Counted from the stretch's first letter, positions 1 to 8,328 are shown. The stretch is 26,671 nucleotides of DNA from Desulfobulbaceae bacterium UBA2262 (GCA_002347185.1 DDXK01000099.1:1-26671), one strand, 5' to 3'. The notes: generated from the sequence alone by a model not told the origin. Translations and numbers: made by a program.

Positions 1-1
1 T

Positions 2-1357
2 GGCCTGATGCTGCCCTATGCCCCCCTGCATCATCTGCTTTTTGCAGGCCTTCCGCGCCCCCTGGTGATGACCAGCGCCAACCTCAGCGAGGAGCCGATC
101 TGCATCGACAACGAGGAGGCCAGGCAGCGGCTGGCTGGGATTGCAGACTGTATCCTGGACCACGACCGGAGAATTCACCTGCGCTGCGATGACTCCCTGG
201 TGGCCATGCAGGCCGGGGCCGTGCGCCTTCTGCGGCGCGGGCGCGGATATGCCCCGCGCCCGCTGCCGCTGGCCGCCGGCGGCCCGATGCTGCTCGGGGT
301 CGGGGCGGAATTGAAGAACACCGTCTGCCTGCTCAAGGGGAAGAGCGCCTTTCTGAGTCAGCACATCGGGGATCTGAAAAACCTGGAGGCATATCGCGTT
401 TTTCGCCAGAGCATCGGGCATCTGTCGGAAATTTTCGAGATCAGGGCGGAGTTGGTCGTCCATGATTTGCACCCCGGCTATCTCTCCAGCCGCTGGGCCA
501 GGGAGGAGTCCGGCCTGCCGCGGCTGGCCGTGCAGCATCATCATGCCCACCTGGTCGCCTGTCTGGCCGAAAATCGAGTGGAGGGGCCGGCCATCGGCAT
601 CATTCTCGACGGGACCGGCTATGGCACGGATCAGACCATCTGGGGGGGGGAGGTGCTCATCGGCGATGCCAGTGGATTCCGCCGTTATGCCGCCCTCGAA
701 TCCCTGCCCCTGCCGGGTGGGGATGCCGCGGTGCAGGCGCCCTGGCGGACGGCTGTGAGCTATCTCCATGCCGCCTGCGGAGAGCCACTGCCGCCGCTTC
801 CTTTTCTGGACGGGCTTGCGGCTGAGCCGATTCTGGCCATGGTCAAGGCCGGGATCAATTCACCGCGCACCAGCAGCTGCGGGCGGCTTTTTGACGCGGT
901 GGCCGCCATGGGCGGAGGCAGGCAGGTGATTCAGTACGAGGCGCAGGCCGCCATCGAGTTGATGCAGGCCGCCGGAAACCGCCTGGGCGGGACGGCATTT
1001 CCCTGCGAATTTTTTGAGGAAGATGGTATTGTGAAGCTTTCTGTCCGGGCGCTGGTGAGAGGGGTCGCCAAGGCGCTGGCCGGAGGCATGGGCCTTCCCG
1101 AACTCAGCCGCCGTTTTCATAAGAGCCTGGTGGATGGCTTCACGCATCTGGCCTGCCTGGCCAGGAAACGGGAAAAAATAGGAACCGTGGCGTTGAGCGG
1201 CGGGGTGTTCCAGAACCGGCTGCTGCTTGAGGGCCTGGTTGCCGCTCTTTCCGCCAGGGGCTTTCTGGTCCTGACCCACAGGGAAGTGCCCTGCAACGAT
1301 GGCTGCATTTCCCTCGGGCAGGCGGTCATCGGCAGACGGTCTTTACAGGAAGGATGA
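2..1357 (+). CDS. hypF: Carbamoyltransferase HypF, C-terminal part (5' end outside window)
   Basis: HypF makes the thiocarbamate on HypE that becomes the cyanide ligands of [NiFe] hydrogenase. About 451 residues are present out of a usual 750 or so. The reading frame is open to the left edge, so the acylphosphatase and zinc-finger domains and the start of the YrdC domain lie outside. What remains is the end of the YrdC-like domain (PLVMTSANLSEEPI near residue 20) and the whole Kae1-like domain. The latter shows the metal-binding HHHAH motif (bases 536-550), a DGTGYG segment, GGVFQNRLLL and a CNDGCISLGQA tail, all typical of HypF. The stop is 4 bases before hypC, so the genes are surely co-transcribed. 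The identification is firm; only the 5' truncation by the window limits it. Confidence 0.96.
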   Translation, partial: GLMLPYAPLHHLLFAGLPRPLVMTSANLSEEPICIDNEEARQRLAGIADCILDHDRRIHLRCDDSLVAMQAGAVRLLRRGRGYAPRPLPLAAGGPMLLGVGAELKNTVCLLKGKSAFLSQHIGDLKNLEAYRVFRQSIGHLSEIFEIRAELVVHDLHPGYLSSRWAREESGLPRLAVQHHHAHLVACLAENRVEGPAIGIILDGTGYGTDQTIWGGEVLIGDASGFRRYAALESLPLPGGDAAVQAPWRTAVSYLHAACGEPLPPLPFLDGLAAEPILAMVKAGINSPRTSSCGRLFDAVAAMGGGRQVIQYEAQAAIELMQAAGNRLGGTAFPCEFFEEDGIVKLSVRALVRGVAKALAGGMGLPELSRRFHKSLVDGFTHLACLARKREKIGTVALSGGVFQNRLLLEGLVAALSARGFLVLTHREVPCNDGCISLGQAVIGRRSLQEG

Positions 1358-1361
1358 AGCG

Positions 1362-1640
1362 ATGTGTCTGGCAATTCCCGGCAGGGTGGTGGAGATTTTT
1401 CAGGAGAACGGCCTCATGATGGGGCTTGTGGATTACAGCGGCACGGTGAGCAAGGTCTGCCTGGAGTATGTGCCGCAGATCACCGTGGGGCAGTATACCG
1501 TGGTGCACGCCGGCTTTGCTCTCTCGATCCTCGACGAGGAGGAAGCGGCAAAGAGCTTCGCGGCTTGGCAGGAGTTGAATCAGGCCCTGGCCGCGCAGGG
1601 GGTGGATCTTTTCGGCAATCCCCTGAAAGAGGGTGATTGA
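1362..1640 (+). CDS. hypC: Hydrogenase maturation chaperone HypC
   Basis: A 92-residue protein beginning MCLAIPGRVVEI. This is the hallmark HypC/HupF N-terminus, in which Cys2 binds the iron of the Fe(CN)2CO unit while it is built with HypD and delivered to the hydrogenase large subunit. The frame is open further upstream (to 1299), but ATG 1362 is chosen because the catalytic cysteine must be residue 2 after the initiator. A purine-rich aggaagga stretch lies upstream at about 1348. It sits between hypF (4-base gap) and hypD. Its stop TGA at 1638-1640 overlaps a possible TTG start of hypD, which suggests translational coupling. Family, length and context all agree. Confidence 0.96.
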   Translation: MCLAIPGRVVEIFQENGLMMGLVDYSGTVSKVCLEYVPQITVGQYTVVHAGFALSILDEEEAAKSFAAWQELNQALAAQGVDLFGNPLKEGD

Positions 1641-1684
1641 GCGCGGTGGCGCAAGGAGCAGAAGAGGAGCTTGCGAGTCTGGTC

Positions 1685-2779
1685 ATGAAATATGTCGACG
1701 AATTCCGCAATCCGGAACTGGCCAGGGCCCTTCTTGCCGAAATCCGGCAGACCGTCACCAGACCCTGGGTGCTCATGGAGATCTGCGGCGGCCACACCCA
1801 CGCCATCATGAAGAACGGCCTGGATCAGCTTTTGCCCAGGGAAATCGAGCTGGTGCACGGACCGGGCTGCCCGGTCTGCGTGACGCCGGTGGAGGCCATC
1901 GACCGGGCCGTGGCCATAGCCTCCCGGCCCGAGGTGATCTTCGCCAGTTTCGGCGACATGTTGCGGGTCCCGGGCAGCGGCAGCGATCTGTTCAAGGCCA
2001 GATCGGCGGGTGCCGACGTGCGCATGGTCTACTCGCCTCTGGAGGCCCTGGCCCTGGCCCGCAAGCATCCTGACCGGGAGGTGGTTTTCTTCGGGGTCGG
2101 CTTCGAGACAACGGCGCCGGGCAATGCCCTGGCCCTGCTGCAGGCCAGGCGGGAAGGGCTTGCCAATTTCAGCATGCTGGCCAGCCACTATCTGGTGGCG
2201 CCGGCCATGCGGGCTCTGCTCGCCTCTCCGGCCAACAGGGTGCAGGGCTACCTTGCCGCCGGGCATGTCTGCACAGTAATGGGGTGGCAGGAGTATGTGG
2301 CCATTGCCGGAGAATTCCGGGTGCCCATCGTGGCCACCGGCTTTGAGGTGCTTGATATTCTGAGCGGTATTCTCATGGTGGTCCGGCAGCTCGAAGCGGG
2401 GCGGCATGCGGTGGAGAACGGCTACGGCCGCTCGGTGAGCCAGGAGGGAAACCGAGAGGCCCAGGCGAGGCTGCGGGAGGCCTTTGTGGTCGCCGATCGC
2501 ACTTGGCGGGGGATCGGGGTGCTGCCGCGAAGCGGCCTGGCTATTCGCGAGGAGCTTGCCGCGTATGACGCGGAAAAGAAATTTGCCGTCTCCGGCCTAG
2601 TCGCTGCGGAATCGCCGCTCTGCGAAAGCGGCAGCATCCTGCAGGGGCTGAAGAAGCCCAACTCCTGTCCGGCCTTTGGCCGCGAATGCACCCCGGAGCA
2701 TCCCCTGGGGGCCACCATGGTTTCCGGCGAAGGGGCCTGTGCCGCCTATTATCGATACCAGAGAGGGAGAAATGGCTGA
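1685..2779 (+). CDS. hypD: Hydrogenase maturation protein HypD
   Basis: HypD is the iron-sulfur scaffold that, with HypC, assembles Fe(CN)2CO for [NiFe] hydrogenases. The 364-residue product starts MKYVDEFRNPEL, matching the family N-terminus. It carries CGGHTHAI (Cys34), GPGCPVC (Cys62 and Cys65), and a C-terminal cysteine-rich region (CPAFGREC, then GEGACAAYYRY) that ligates the [4Fe-4S] cluster. The frame also opens at TTG 1637 and GTG 1646, which would add up to 16 residues and overlap hypC. ATG 1685 is preferred by family alignment from memory, with a gaggag about 14 bases upstream, so the start is less certain than the identity. The 3' end overlaps hypE by 8 bases. Confidence 0.95.
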   Translation: MKYVDEFRNPELARALLAEIRQTVTRPWVLMEICGGHTHAIMKNGLDQLLPREIELVHGPGCPVCVTPVEAIDRAVAIASRPEVIFASFGDMLRVPGSGSDLFKARSAGADVRMVYSPLEALALARKHPDREVVFFGVGFETTAPGNALALLQARREGLANFSMLASHYLVAPAMRALLASPANRVQGYLAAGHVCTVMGWQEYVAIAGEFRVPIVATGFEVLDILSGILMVVRQLEAGRHAVENGYGRSVSQEGNREAQARLREAFVVADRTWRGIGVLPRSGLAIREELAAYDAEKKFAVSGLVAAESPLCESGSILQGLKKPNSCPAFGRECTPEHPLGATMVSGEGACAAYYRYQRGRNG

Positions 2780-3830
2780 GTTCAATCACGACAATTTTTC
2801 CTGCCCCCTGCCCATCCTGGAGCACGACACCATACAGCTGGCGCACGGCAGCGGCGGCAGGCTTTCCGCCGAGTTGATCGAGAGGATGTTTCTGCCCCGC
2901 TTTGCCAACGAGATTCTCAACCGGCTCGAAGACCAGGCGGTGTTCGAGCCGGGACCGGGCAGGCTGGCCCTGACTACCGATTCCTTCGTGGTGGACCCCC
3001 TTTTTTTCCCGGGTGGAGATATCGGCGAGCTGGCGGTGAACGGCACGGTGAACGATCTCTGCATGAGTGGTGCTGATCCTCTCTATCTCTCCGTCGCCTT
3101 CATCATCGAAGAGGGTCTGCCCATGGCCACCCTGCACCGGGTTCTGCTTTCCATGGAAAAAGCGGCCTGCGCGGCGGGCGTCCGGGTCGTCACCGGCGAC
3201 ACCAAGGTGGTGCACCGGGGCAGCTGCGACAAGCTTTTCATCACCACCAGCGGGGTCGGCCTGCTGCCGGCGCAGGCGAACATCTCCGCCGCCAACTTGC
3301 GGCCCGGAGACAGGATCATCGTTTCCGGCACCATCGCCGATCACGGCATGGCCATTCTCACCAGCCGGGAGGGGCTTTCCTTTCATTCCCGGGTGTTCAG
3401 CGACACCGCGGCCCTCAATGGCCTGGTGGCGGCGATGCTGGCGGCAGGAGGCCAGGATCTTCATGCCCTGCGCGATCCCACAAGAGGGGGGCTGGCCACC
3501 ACCCTCAACGAATTCGCCGCCTCCTCCAGGGTGGGCATCCGCCTTGAGGAGGCGGCGATTCCGGTGCGCCCCGAGGTGCGGAGCGCCTGTGAAATACTGG
3601 GTATCGATCCCCTCTGTGTGGCCAACGAGGGCAAGCTGGTGGCCGTGGTGGCCGAGAAGTCCGCCGAGGCGGTACTTGCCGCCATGCGCTCGCATCCGCG
3701 GGGACGGGAGGCGGCTCTGATCGGCGAGGTGCTTGCCGAGCCCCGGGGGCTGGTGGCCCTGCGCACTGGGCTGGGGGCCCAACGCATCGTTGATATGCCC
3801 CTCGGCGAACAGCTGCCGCGCATCTGTTGA
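2772..3830 (+). CDS. hypE: Carbamoyl dehydratase HypE
   Basis: HypE takes the carbamoyl group from HypF onto its C-terminal cysteine and dehydrates it with ATP to a thiocyanate. The 352-residue protein has the AIR synthase/PurM-like fold features: LAHGSGGRLS near residue 20, TTDSFVVDPLFFPGGDIG, and NGTVNDLCMSGADP. It ends exactly with PRIC, the modified C-terminal cysteine (Cys352). An upstream in-frame extension to 2676 lies inside hypD and is rejected. ATG 2772 has gagaggga just before it and overlaps the hypD stop by 8 bases, as in other hyp operons. It is the last gene of the hyp cluster here. No hypA or hypB is seen; they may lie to the left of the window. Confidence 0.96.
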   Translation: MAEFNHDNFSCPLPILEHDTIQLAHGSGGRLSAELIERMFLPRFANEILNRLEDQAVFEPGPGRLALTTDSFVVDPLFFPGGDIGELAVNGTVNDLCMSGADPLYLSVAFIIEEGLPMATLHRVLLSMEKAACAAGVRVVTGDTKVVHRGSCDKLFITTSGVGLLPAQANISAANLRPGDRIIVSGTIADHGMAILTSREGLSFHSRVFSDTAALNGLVAAMLAAGGQDLHALRDPTRGGLATTLNEFAASSRVGIRLEEAAIPVRPEVRSACEILGIDPLCVANEGKLVAVVAEKSAEAVLAAMRSHPRGREAALIGEVLAEPRGLVALRTGLGAQRIVDMPLGEQLPRIC

Positions 3831-3840
3831 AAAAAATCAG

Positions 3841-3870
3841 GAAGAAAGGGCCATGGCCCTCACTTTCTTC
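3841..3870 (+). terminator. Candidate terminator hairpin after hypE
   Basis: Ten bases past the hypE stop, GAAGAAAGGGCCATGG can pair with CCCTCACTTTCTTC, leaving a small bulge. The central part AGGGCCATGGCCCT is a perfect palindrome. The run of T is delayed and broken (gctgtttctttt), so it may be a weak terminator or an mRNA-stabilising hairpin. Confidence 0.4.
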
Positions 3871-3947
3871 GGGACGCTGTTTCTTTTCCTGCCGCTGTGT
3901 GGGTGATTCCGTACCTCAGAAAAAAATAAGGGATCCTCTTTCCCTGG

Positions 3948-3977
3948 TTGACTTTTTTCGCGGCAAACAGTTATGAT
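3948..3977 (+). promoter_or_regulatory. Sigma70-type promoter for cytochrome/porin unit
   Basis: TTGACT (3948-3953) and TATGAT (3972-3977) are separated by 18 bases, a near-consensus sigma70 pair. Transcription would begin near 3984, leaving an untranslated leader of roughly 140 bases before the cytochrome gene. The stretch 3831-4123 holds this promoter, the hypE hairpin and this leader. The leader is GC-rich (4005-4090) with several possible stems, but no known riboswitch class was recognised. Confidence 0.6.
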
Positions 3978-4123
3978 TTCTCAATTTATTACTGTTTTAT
4001 TGCGTCCCGGAGTAGATCCCGGGGAAAAAGCCGGTCCGGGGTTGGGGTCGGCGGGGCTTGCCGGTGATGCCGCGAATGGTTCGCCGGCTTTGGCTATCAC
4101 TTTTGGAGAAGGGAGGTGAGTTG

Positions 4124-4426
4124 GTGCAGAAGCGAATCGTAGCAATGGCGACGGTCCTGTCGCTTGTGCTTCCTTCTGTCGCTCTCGCGGCGGGAGGAGA
4201 AGAGCTGTTTTTGCAGAGCTGTGGCTCGTGTCACAAGAAGGGAGGGCAGGCGGCGGTTGTCAATCCTGCCGACAAGGCCGGCAGTGTGTGGGAGAAGTAT
4301 TTTGCGCGGGGACGCCATCCGGTGGACATCAGCCTGAGTGATGCAGACCTTCAGGTGGTGGTCGCCTATCTGACCGCGCATGCGGCGGACAGTGATCAGC
4401 CGGCGGCAGCTGTTATTCCGAAGTAA
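4124..4426 (+). CDS. Small periplasmic monoheme c-type cytochrome
   Basis: A 100-residue exported cytochrome. The N-terminus is a Sec signal peptide (cleavage expected after ...SVALA, about residue 20). One heme-binding site CGSCH is at residues 33-37. The mature protein contains no methionine, so the usual His-Met ligation is not possible. His65 (in RGRHPVDI) and His86 are the candidate distal ligands. GTG 4124 is chosen because GGGAGG lies 7 bases upstream and the signal peptide starts there; a longer frame to 4058 has no ribosome site. The porin-like gene begins 40 bases downstream, so the two are probably co-transcribed. Its likely role is electron transfer in the periplasm, but the partner is unknown. 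Confidence 0.85.
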   Translation: MQKRIVAMATVLSLVLPSVALAAGGEELFLQSCGSCHKKGGQAAVVNPADKAGSVWEKYFARGRHPVDISLSDADLQVVVAYLTAHAADSDQPAAAVIPK

Positions 4427-4466
4427 TACACTGGCGAACACAATTTATTCACTAGGAGGAGGAGAA

Positions 4467-5966
4467 GTGAAAAAAATTCTTTTGACCGCAGGTGCATTAC
4501 TGGCCTGGAGCGGCTGCGCCCTTGCCGGAGCTGGCGGGCAGACTGTTTCGATGCCGGTAGAAGATTACAAGGCCATCCTTGAGCGGCTTGACACCCTGCA
4601 GAAGCGTGTCGATCAGCTGGAGAAGACCGAAGCGAGTCCCTCGGACAAGGCGAGCGCCGCGGCGATGCCGGGCAAGCTGGCCAAGGACGTCGAGGCGATT
4701 TACGATACCCTCGATGAAGTAGAAACCAAAACCCTGAAGGATCGTATCAACTTCGGCGCCGAAATGCGGACCCGGGTGGACAACTTCAAGCTGAAGGATC
4801 ACCAGCTCTTCGGCGGCCCTGGTTCAGCCGAGCACAACGACAACCACTGGTCCAACCGCTTCCGTCTGAACATGGATGCGGAGATCCGCAAGAACCTCTT
4901 TTTCACCGGCCGTATCACGGCTTACAAAAATTTCGCCGATGCCGACTCCAATATCTATGCCAACGACTCCAATGTCGCGCATCTTCCCGGCGACAGCGGG
5001 CTGAAGCTGGATCGCGCCTATGTGGACTGGACTCCCGAGGGCATGCCCATCCCGTTGGCCCTGACCTTCGGCCGTCAGCCCGTTTCCGAGGGCCCGCCCT
5101 CCGAGTTGAAGGAGAACCGGCTCCGCCAGTCCACCTATCCCTCTCTTCTGTTTGACGGAGAGGCGGACGGCGTGGTGGCAACCATTGGTCTTGAGCGCTA
5201 CTTGGGCTGGAAGAATTCAGGCATCCGTTTTGCCTGGCACAAGGCCTATCAGGATGACAGCGACAGCGTAAGCTATATGGATACCTATGGCGGGGCCATG
5301 GACGATTCCAACATCGGCGCGGTCTTCTTCGAAACCGAGATCCCGGGCGTGCGCGACAGCCTGCTGGTTCTGAGCGCCCTGCGCGCGGACGACCTGACAG
5401 CCAGCGACTATTATCTCGGCGGGTCCGGCGCCAATTCCGGCAATATCGGTGACATGGACCTCTACGGTGTCCATCTTCAGGCCAACAACGTGGTGGATTC
5501 CGGGGTGGACCTCTTCCTCTCCCTGGGCCTGAACGAAACCCATCCCGACGGGACGATCAATTATACTTTTACCCATCCGTCCTATGGGGTAGTAACCATG
5601 CCCGTGGGCTTCATGAACAATGATGGAACCACCAGCCACTCCGGCTGGGCGGTCCACACCGGGTTGCGCTACACCATTCCCTACCAGGCATGGAACAACC
5701 CCAAGGTCGGCTTTGAGTACAACCACGGCAGCGATTACTGGTTCAGCTTCACCTGGGGCAGCAACGAGCTCTTCAACAAGCTGGCCACCCGGGGCGACGC
5801 TTACGACCTCTACTACATCCAGCCCTTCAACGACAATCTCTTCGGCAGGCTGGGCTACACCCACGTCAAATACGACTACGCGAACAGCGGCCTGCACATC
5901 GGCGATTTCGGCGATTCCAATGCCGAACTCGACAACTTCTATTTCCTGCTCGACTGCCGGTTCTAA
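4467..5966 (+). CDS. DUF3373-like outer-membrane beta-barrel protein
   Basis: A 499-residue exported protein. It has a signal peptide (cleavage likely after GCALA, residue 20), a short coiled coil (about 28-45, YKAILERLDTLQKRVDQLEK), a linker, and then a long region of alternating aromatic beta-strands. It ends in ...LLDCRF, the terminal aromatic residue recognised by the BAM machinery. Segments such as DRINFGAEMRTRVDN, NRFRLNMDAEI and RAYVDWTPEG resemble DUF3373 proteins, which are often found beside c-type cytochromes in metal-reducing Desulfobacterota. The start is GTG 4467 with AGGAGGAGGAG just upstream. A pore or conduit role with the preceding cytochrome is inference. A strong terminator follows. 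Confidence 0.82.
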   Translation: MKKILLTAGALLAWSGCALAGAGGQTVSMPVEDYKAILERLDTLQKRVDQLEKTEASPSDKASAAAMPGKLAKDVEAIYDTLDEVETKTLKDRINFGAEMRTRVDNFKLKDHQLFGGPGSAEHNDNHWSNRFRLNMDAEIRKNLFFTGRITAYKNFADADSNIYANDSNVAHLPGDSGLKLDRAYVDWTPEGMPIPLALTFGRQPVSEGPPSELKENRLRQSTYPSLLFDGEADGVVATIGLERYLGWKNSGIRFAWHKAYQDDSDSVSYMDTYGGAMDDSNIGAVFFETEIPGVRDSLLVLSALRADDLTASDYYLGGSGANSGNIGDMDLYGVHLQANNVVDSGVDLFLSLGLNETHPDGTINYTFTHPSYGVVTMPVGFMNNDGTTSHSGWAVHTGLRYTIPYQAWNNPKVGFEYNHGSDYWFSFTWGSNELFNKLATRGDAYDLYYIQPFNDNLFGRLGYTHVKYDYANSGLHIGDFGDSNAELDNFYFLLDCRF

Positions 5967-5991
5967 ACCAAGCGGTATTCTCGCAGCTCCC

Positions 5992-6024
5992 AAAAGGCTG
6001 GCCGAAATCGGCCAGCCTTTTTTT
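5992..6024 (+). terminator. Strong rho-independent terminator
   Basis: AAAAGGCTGGCCGA pairs perfectly with TCGGCCAGCCTTTT across a 2-base centre, followed by a run of T. It ends the cytochrome/porin transcript 26 bases after the stop codon. Confidence 0.92.
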
Positions 6025-6078
6025 ATCCTGGTTCCCCGAGTCTGGCAGCCCGTAAGTGCCTGTCAGGGTTTTGAACGC

Positions 6079-6108
6079 TTGCGCCTTTCTCCCCACCTGC
6101 AATATAGT
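6079..6108 (+). promoter_or_regulatory. Possible promoter for M48 protease gene
   Basis: TATAGT (6103-6108) is a good -10 element. The best -35 candidate, TTGCGC (6079-6084), is 18 bases upstream and matches the consensus only partly. It lies between the strong terminator and the protease start, where a promoter is required. Confidence 0.4.
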
Positions 6109-6139
6109 GGAGATATACATTTTCCCCGGGAGGCCGATC

Positions 6140-7474
6140 ATGATTGCCGTCAGGCGCAGTCTCTTTCTTTCCCTGCCCTTAGTGGCTCTGGCCGTATTCT
6201 TTCCTTCCCTGCAGGGCTGCGCCGTCAACCCAGTCACCGGCAAGAGCGAGCTCGCCTTTTACAGGATGAGCGAGCAGGAGGAAATCGCCTTGGGCCGCAA
6301 GGCCTTTCCCCAGGCTGTCCAACAGATGGCCGGCGAGTATGACGATCCGCAGCTGAAGCAGTATCTCAGCACCGTGGGCATGCGGCTGGCCGGAGTCAGC
6401 CACCGGCCCGGTCTGCCCTACACCTTTAAGGTGGTCAACGACTCCCAGCCCAACGCCTTCGCCGTCCCTGGCGGCAACATCGCCATCACCCGCGGCCTGC
6501 TCATCGATCTTGAGAACGAAGCCCAGCTCGCCGCGGTCCTGGGTCATGAGATCGGCCACGTAACCGCCCGCCATTCTCTGCAGAACCTGCAGCGCGGCAT
6601 CCTCCTCAATCTCGGCCTCCAGATTCTTTCCTATCAGGCAAGCGGTGCTTCCTACGGCATTCTCGCCCGCCAGGCGGGACAGATCGCCGGCGCCCTCGTC
6701 GACAGCTCATACAGCCGGGAGGAGGAGCGGGAGGCAGACCGGCTCGGCATCGACTACATGGTCAAGGCCTCCTACAACCCCAAGGGCGCAGTGCAGCTGC
6801 AGGAATATTTCTGGAAAAAGAGCGGGGAAAAGGATCCTCTCTGGATCAATGGGCTTTTTCGCACCCATCCCTTTTCCAGGGAGCGGATGCGCGACAACCA
6901 GAATTATATCGAAAACGTCCATGCCGCCGCCCTGGAGAATGACGCCTATGTCCTCGGCGCCGAGGGCTTTGGACAGGCTATGGCTTCCTTGCGCCGCAAT
7001 CGGGAAGCCTTCGCGGATTATGACCGGGCCAGGGAGAGGGAGCGGGCCAGGGATCTGGCCGGGGCCATCCCCCTTTATGAGCAGGCGGCCCGGAAGGCGC
7101 CGGAGCAGTCGCTCCTCCACAGCGGTTTGGGGATGGCCTACCTGAAAAGCAACCGGCTTGGCGAGGCGAAGAACGCCCTGCGACGGGCCCTGAGCATCAA
7201 TGGCGGGTATTTCGAGAGCCATTTCGGCCTTGGCTATGCCCTTCTCAAGGAAAACGAGCCAGGACAGGCCCGGAGCCATCTCGAGCAGAGCATGAAGCTG
7301 ATGCCCACCCTGGGCTGCGCTTTCTTTCTGGCCGAGGCCTGCGAGAAAAGCTCCGCGCCCAGGGAGGCTTTTCAGCTGTACCGGCAAGTGGCTGAGGCGG
7401 ATCCTTCCGGCCCTCTGGGCAAGAACGCCAGTGTCCGCGCCCAGGCCCTTGCCCGCCAGTACGGCGGCCAATAG
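6140..7474 (+). CDS. M48-family metalloprotease with TPR domain, lipoprotein (BepA/YggG-like)
   Basis: A 444-residue probable lipoprotein. A hydrophobic signal ends in the lipobox SLQGC (Cys27). The M48 protease domain has zinc ligands HEIGH at 136-140 and the third ligand Glu197 in EREAD. The segment SQPNAFAVPGGNIAITRGLL is typical of the family. Residues from about 310 onward form tetratricopeptide repeats (LYEQAARKAPEQ..., LGEAKNALRRALSIN...). This is the architecture of BepA, which degrades stalled outer-membrane proteins and aids LptD assembly. ATG 6140 follows GGGAGG by 6 bases; the upstream frame to 6056 is rejected. The gene ends 2 bases before the end of the convergent minus-strand gene. 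Calling it BepA itself would go too far; the class is secure. Confidence 0.92.
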   Translation: MIAVRRSLFLSLPLVALAVFFPSLQGCAVNPVTGKSELAFYRMSEQEEIALGRKAFPQAVQQMAGEYDDPQLKQYLSTVGMRLAGVSHRPGLPYTFKVVNDSQPNAFAVPGGNIAITRGLLIDLENEAQLAAVLGHEIGHVTARHSLQNLQRGILLNLGLQILSYQASGASYGILARQAGQIAGALVDSSYSREEEREADRLGIDYMVKASYNPKGAVQLQEYFWKKSGEKDPLWINGLFRTHPFSRERMRDNQNYIENVHAAALENDAYVLGAEGFGQAMASLRRNREAFADYDRARERERARDLAGAIPLYEQAARKAPEQSLLHSGLGMAYLKSNRLGEAKNALRRALSINGGYFESHFGLGYALLKENEPGQARSHLEQSMKLMPTLGCAFFLAEACEKSSAPREAFQLYRQVAEADPSGPLGKNASVRAQALARQYGGQ

Positions 7475-7476
7475 TG

Positions 7477-8193
7477 TCAGGCGCCGGGGATCTGCCGCAG
7501 GAGGGGGGCGAAGAGATAGCGGAGTTCTTCCAGAGATTGCTGGATCACGTAGGGGAGGGCCTTGGCGTACATGTCGAGGAGGACGATGGCGTTGATGGGC
7601 GAATCGGTTTTTGCCGCCCGCCGAAGCCGTTTGGCCATGCCCAGGTTGACCTCCTGGATTTTGAGGTAGATATCCTCCAGTCCGGCCATGGAAAAATCCG
7701 CCTCGCCCCCCTGTTTGTTGACAAAATACTGGGAAAGCATGTAGGTGGCCGTGGCCCGGAAGATGGTCTCCTCCTCGCTGGCCAGAGGCAGATGGAAGCG
7801 GGCCATGGGTTTGAAAAAAGCGGTGCGGGGGCAGGACGAGGTCGCCATGGCCAGGCCCAGCAGCGAGCCGATGGCCTTTTGCGCCGTGGTCTCCTGGCGG
7901 ATGAGCCGTTCCGCGGTGAGGACCTCCAGAAGGATTACGTCAAAGGAGAGCAGCCTGTCGCAACGCTGGACAATGGGGGCCAGGTTGGCTGCGGCCGGGC
8001 AATGGAGCGTGCTGGCGGCATTGAGCAGGCAGCCTGGGCACTGGGAGAAGGAAAGAGCAGCCCATTCCGGCAACGGGCCGGACTCTTCGGCAATGGACTC
8101 GAGGCTCTGCGGATCGAGGCGGAGGGTGAACCGCTCGCGGCTCTGATCCTGCAGGGTAAAGATATATTCGATGACCAGCGGGGAGGCTTCCAT
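7477..8193 (-). CDS. DUF6901-like conserved protein of unknown function
   Basis: A soluble protein of about 238 residues without signal or membrane segments. The N-terminus, VIEYIFTLQDQSRERFTLRL, is strand-rich. It is followed by a cysteine cluster, SQCPGC...HCPAAANL (Cys52, Cys55, Cys65), that could bind a metal. Further on come RFHLPLASEEETIFRA and a helical C-terminus with INAIVLLDMYAKALPY. From memory these match DUF6901 proteins of Desulfobacterota and Myxococcota; the function is unknown. The frame is open up to a GTG at 8361, but that extension has no ribosome site and covers the promoter of the divergent gene. ATG 8193, with GAGGA about 11 bases upstream, fits the family N-terminus. 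ATG 8205 or 8211 are alternatives. Confidence 0.75.
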   Translation of the reverse strand: MEASPLVIEYIFTLQDQSRERFTLRLDPQSLESIAEESGPLPEWAALSFSQCPGCLLNAASTLHCPAAANLAPIVQRCDRLLSFDVILLEVLTAERLIRQETTAQKAIGSLLGLAMATSSCPRTAFFKPMARFHLPLASEEETIFRATATYMLSQYFVNKQGGEADFSMAGLEDIYLKIQEVNLGMAKRLRRAAKTDSPINAIVLLDMYAKALPYVIQQSLEELRYLFAPLLRQIPGA

Positions 8194-8299
8194 GGCTTTG
8201 GGCATCCTCATTCTCTTGGCGAAATTTTTTATATAGCCCAGTCGGACCCGGAGGGAAACCACTTTATTGCCCGGAGGGCAAAGCGCTTCCCCCTTCGTT

Positions 8300-8328
8300 T
8301 TGACTTTTCGCAGCCTCTCCTCTACACT
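8300..8328 (+). promoter_or_regulatory. Sigma70 promoter for HD-GYP gene
   Basis: TTGACT (8300-8305) and TACACT (8323-8328) have the ideal 17-base spacing. Transcription would start near 8335, about 53 bases before ATG 8388. Its position argues against the long N-terminal form of the divergent minus-strand gene. Confidence 0.7.

Noticed and set aside
3978..4123. Cyclic-di-GMP (GEMM) riboswitch in the cytochrome leader
   Set aside because: The conserved core sequences of that class could not be found.
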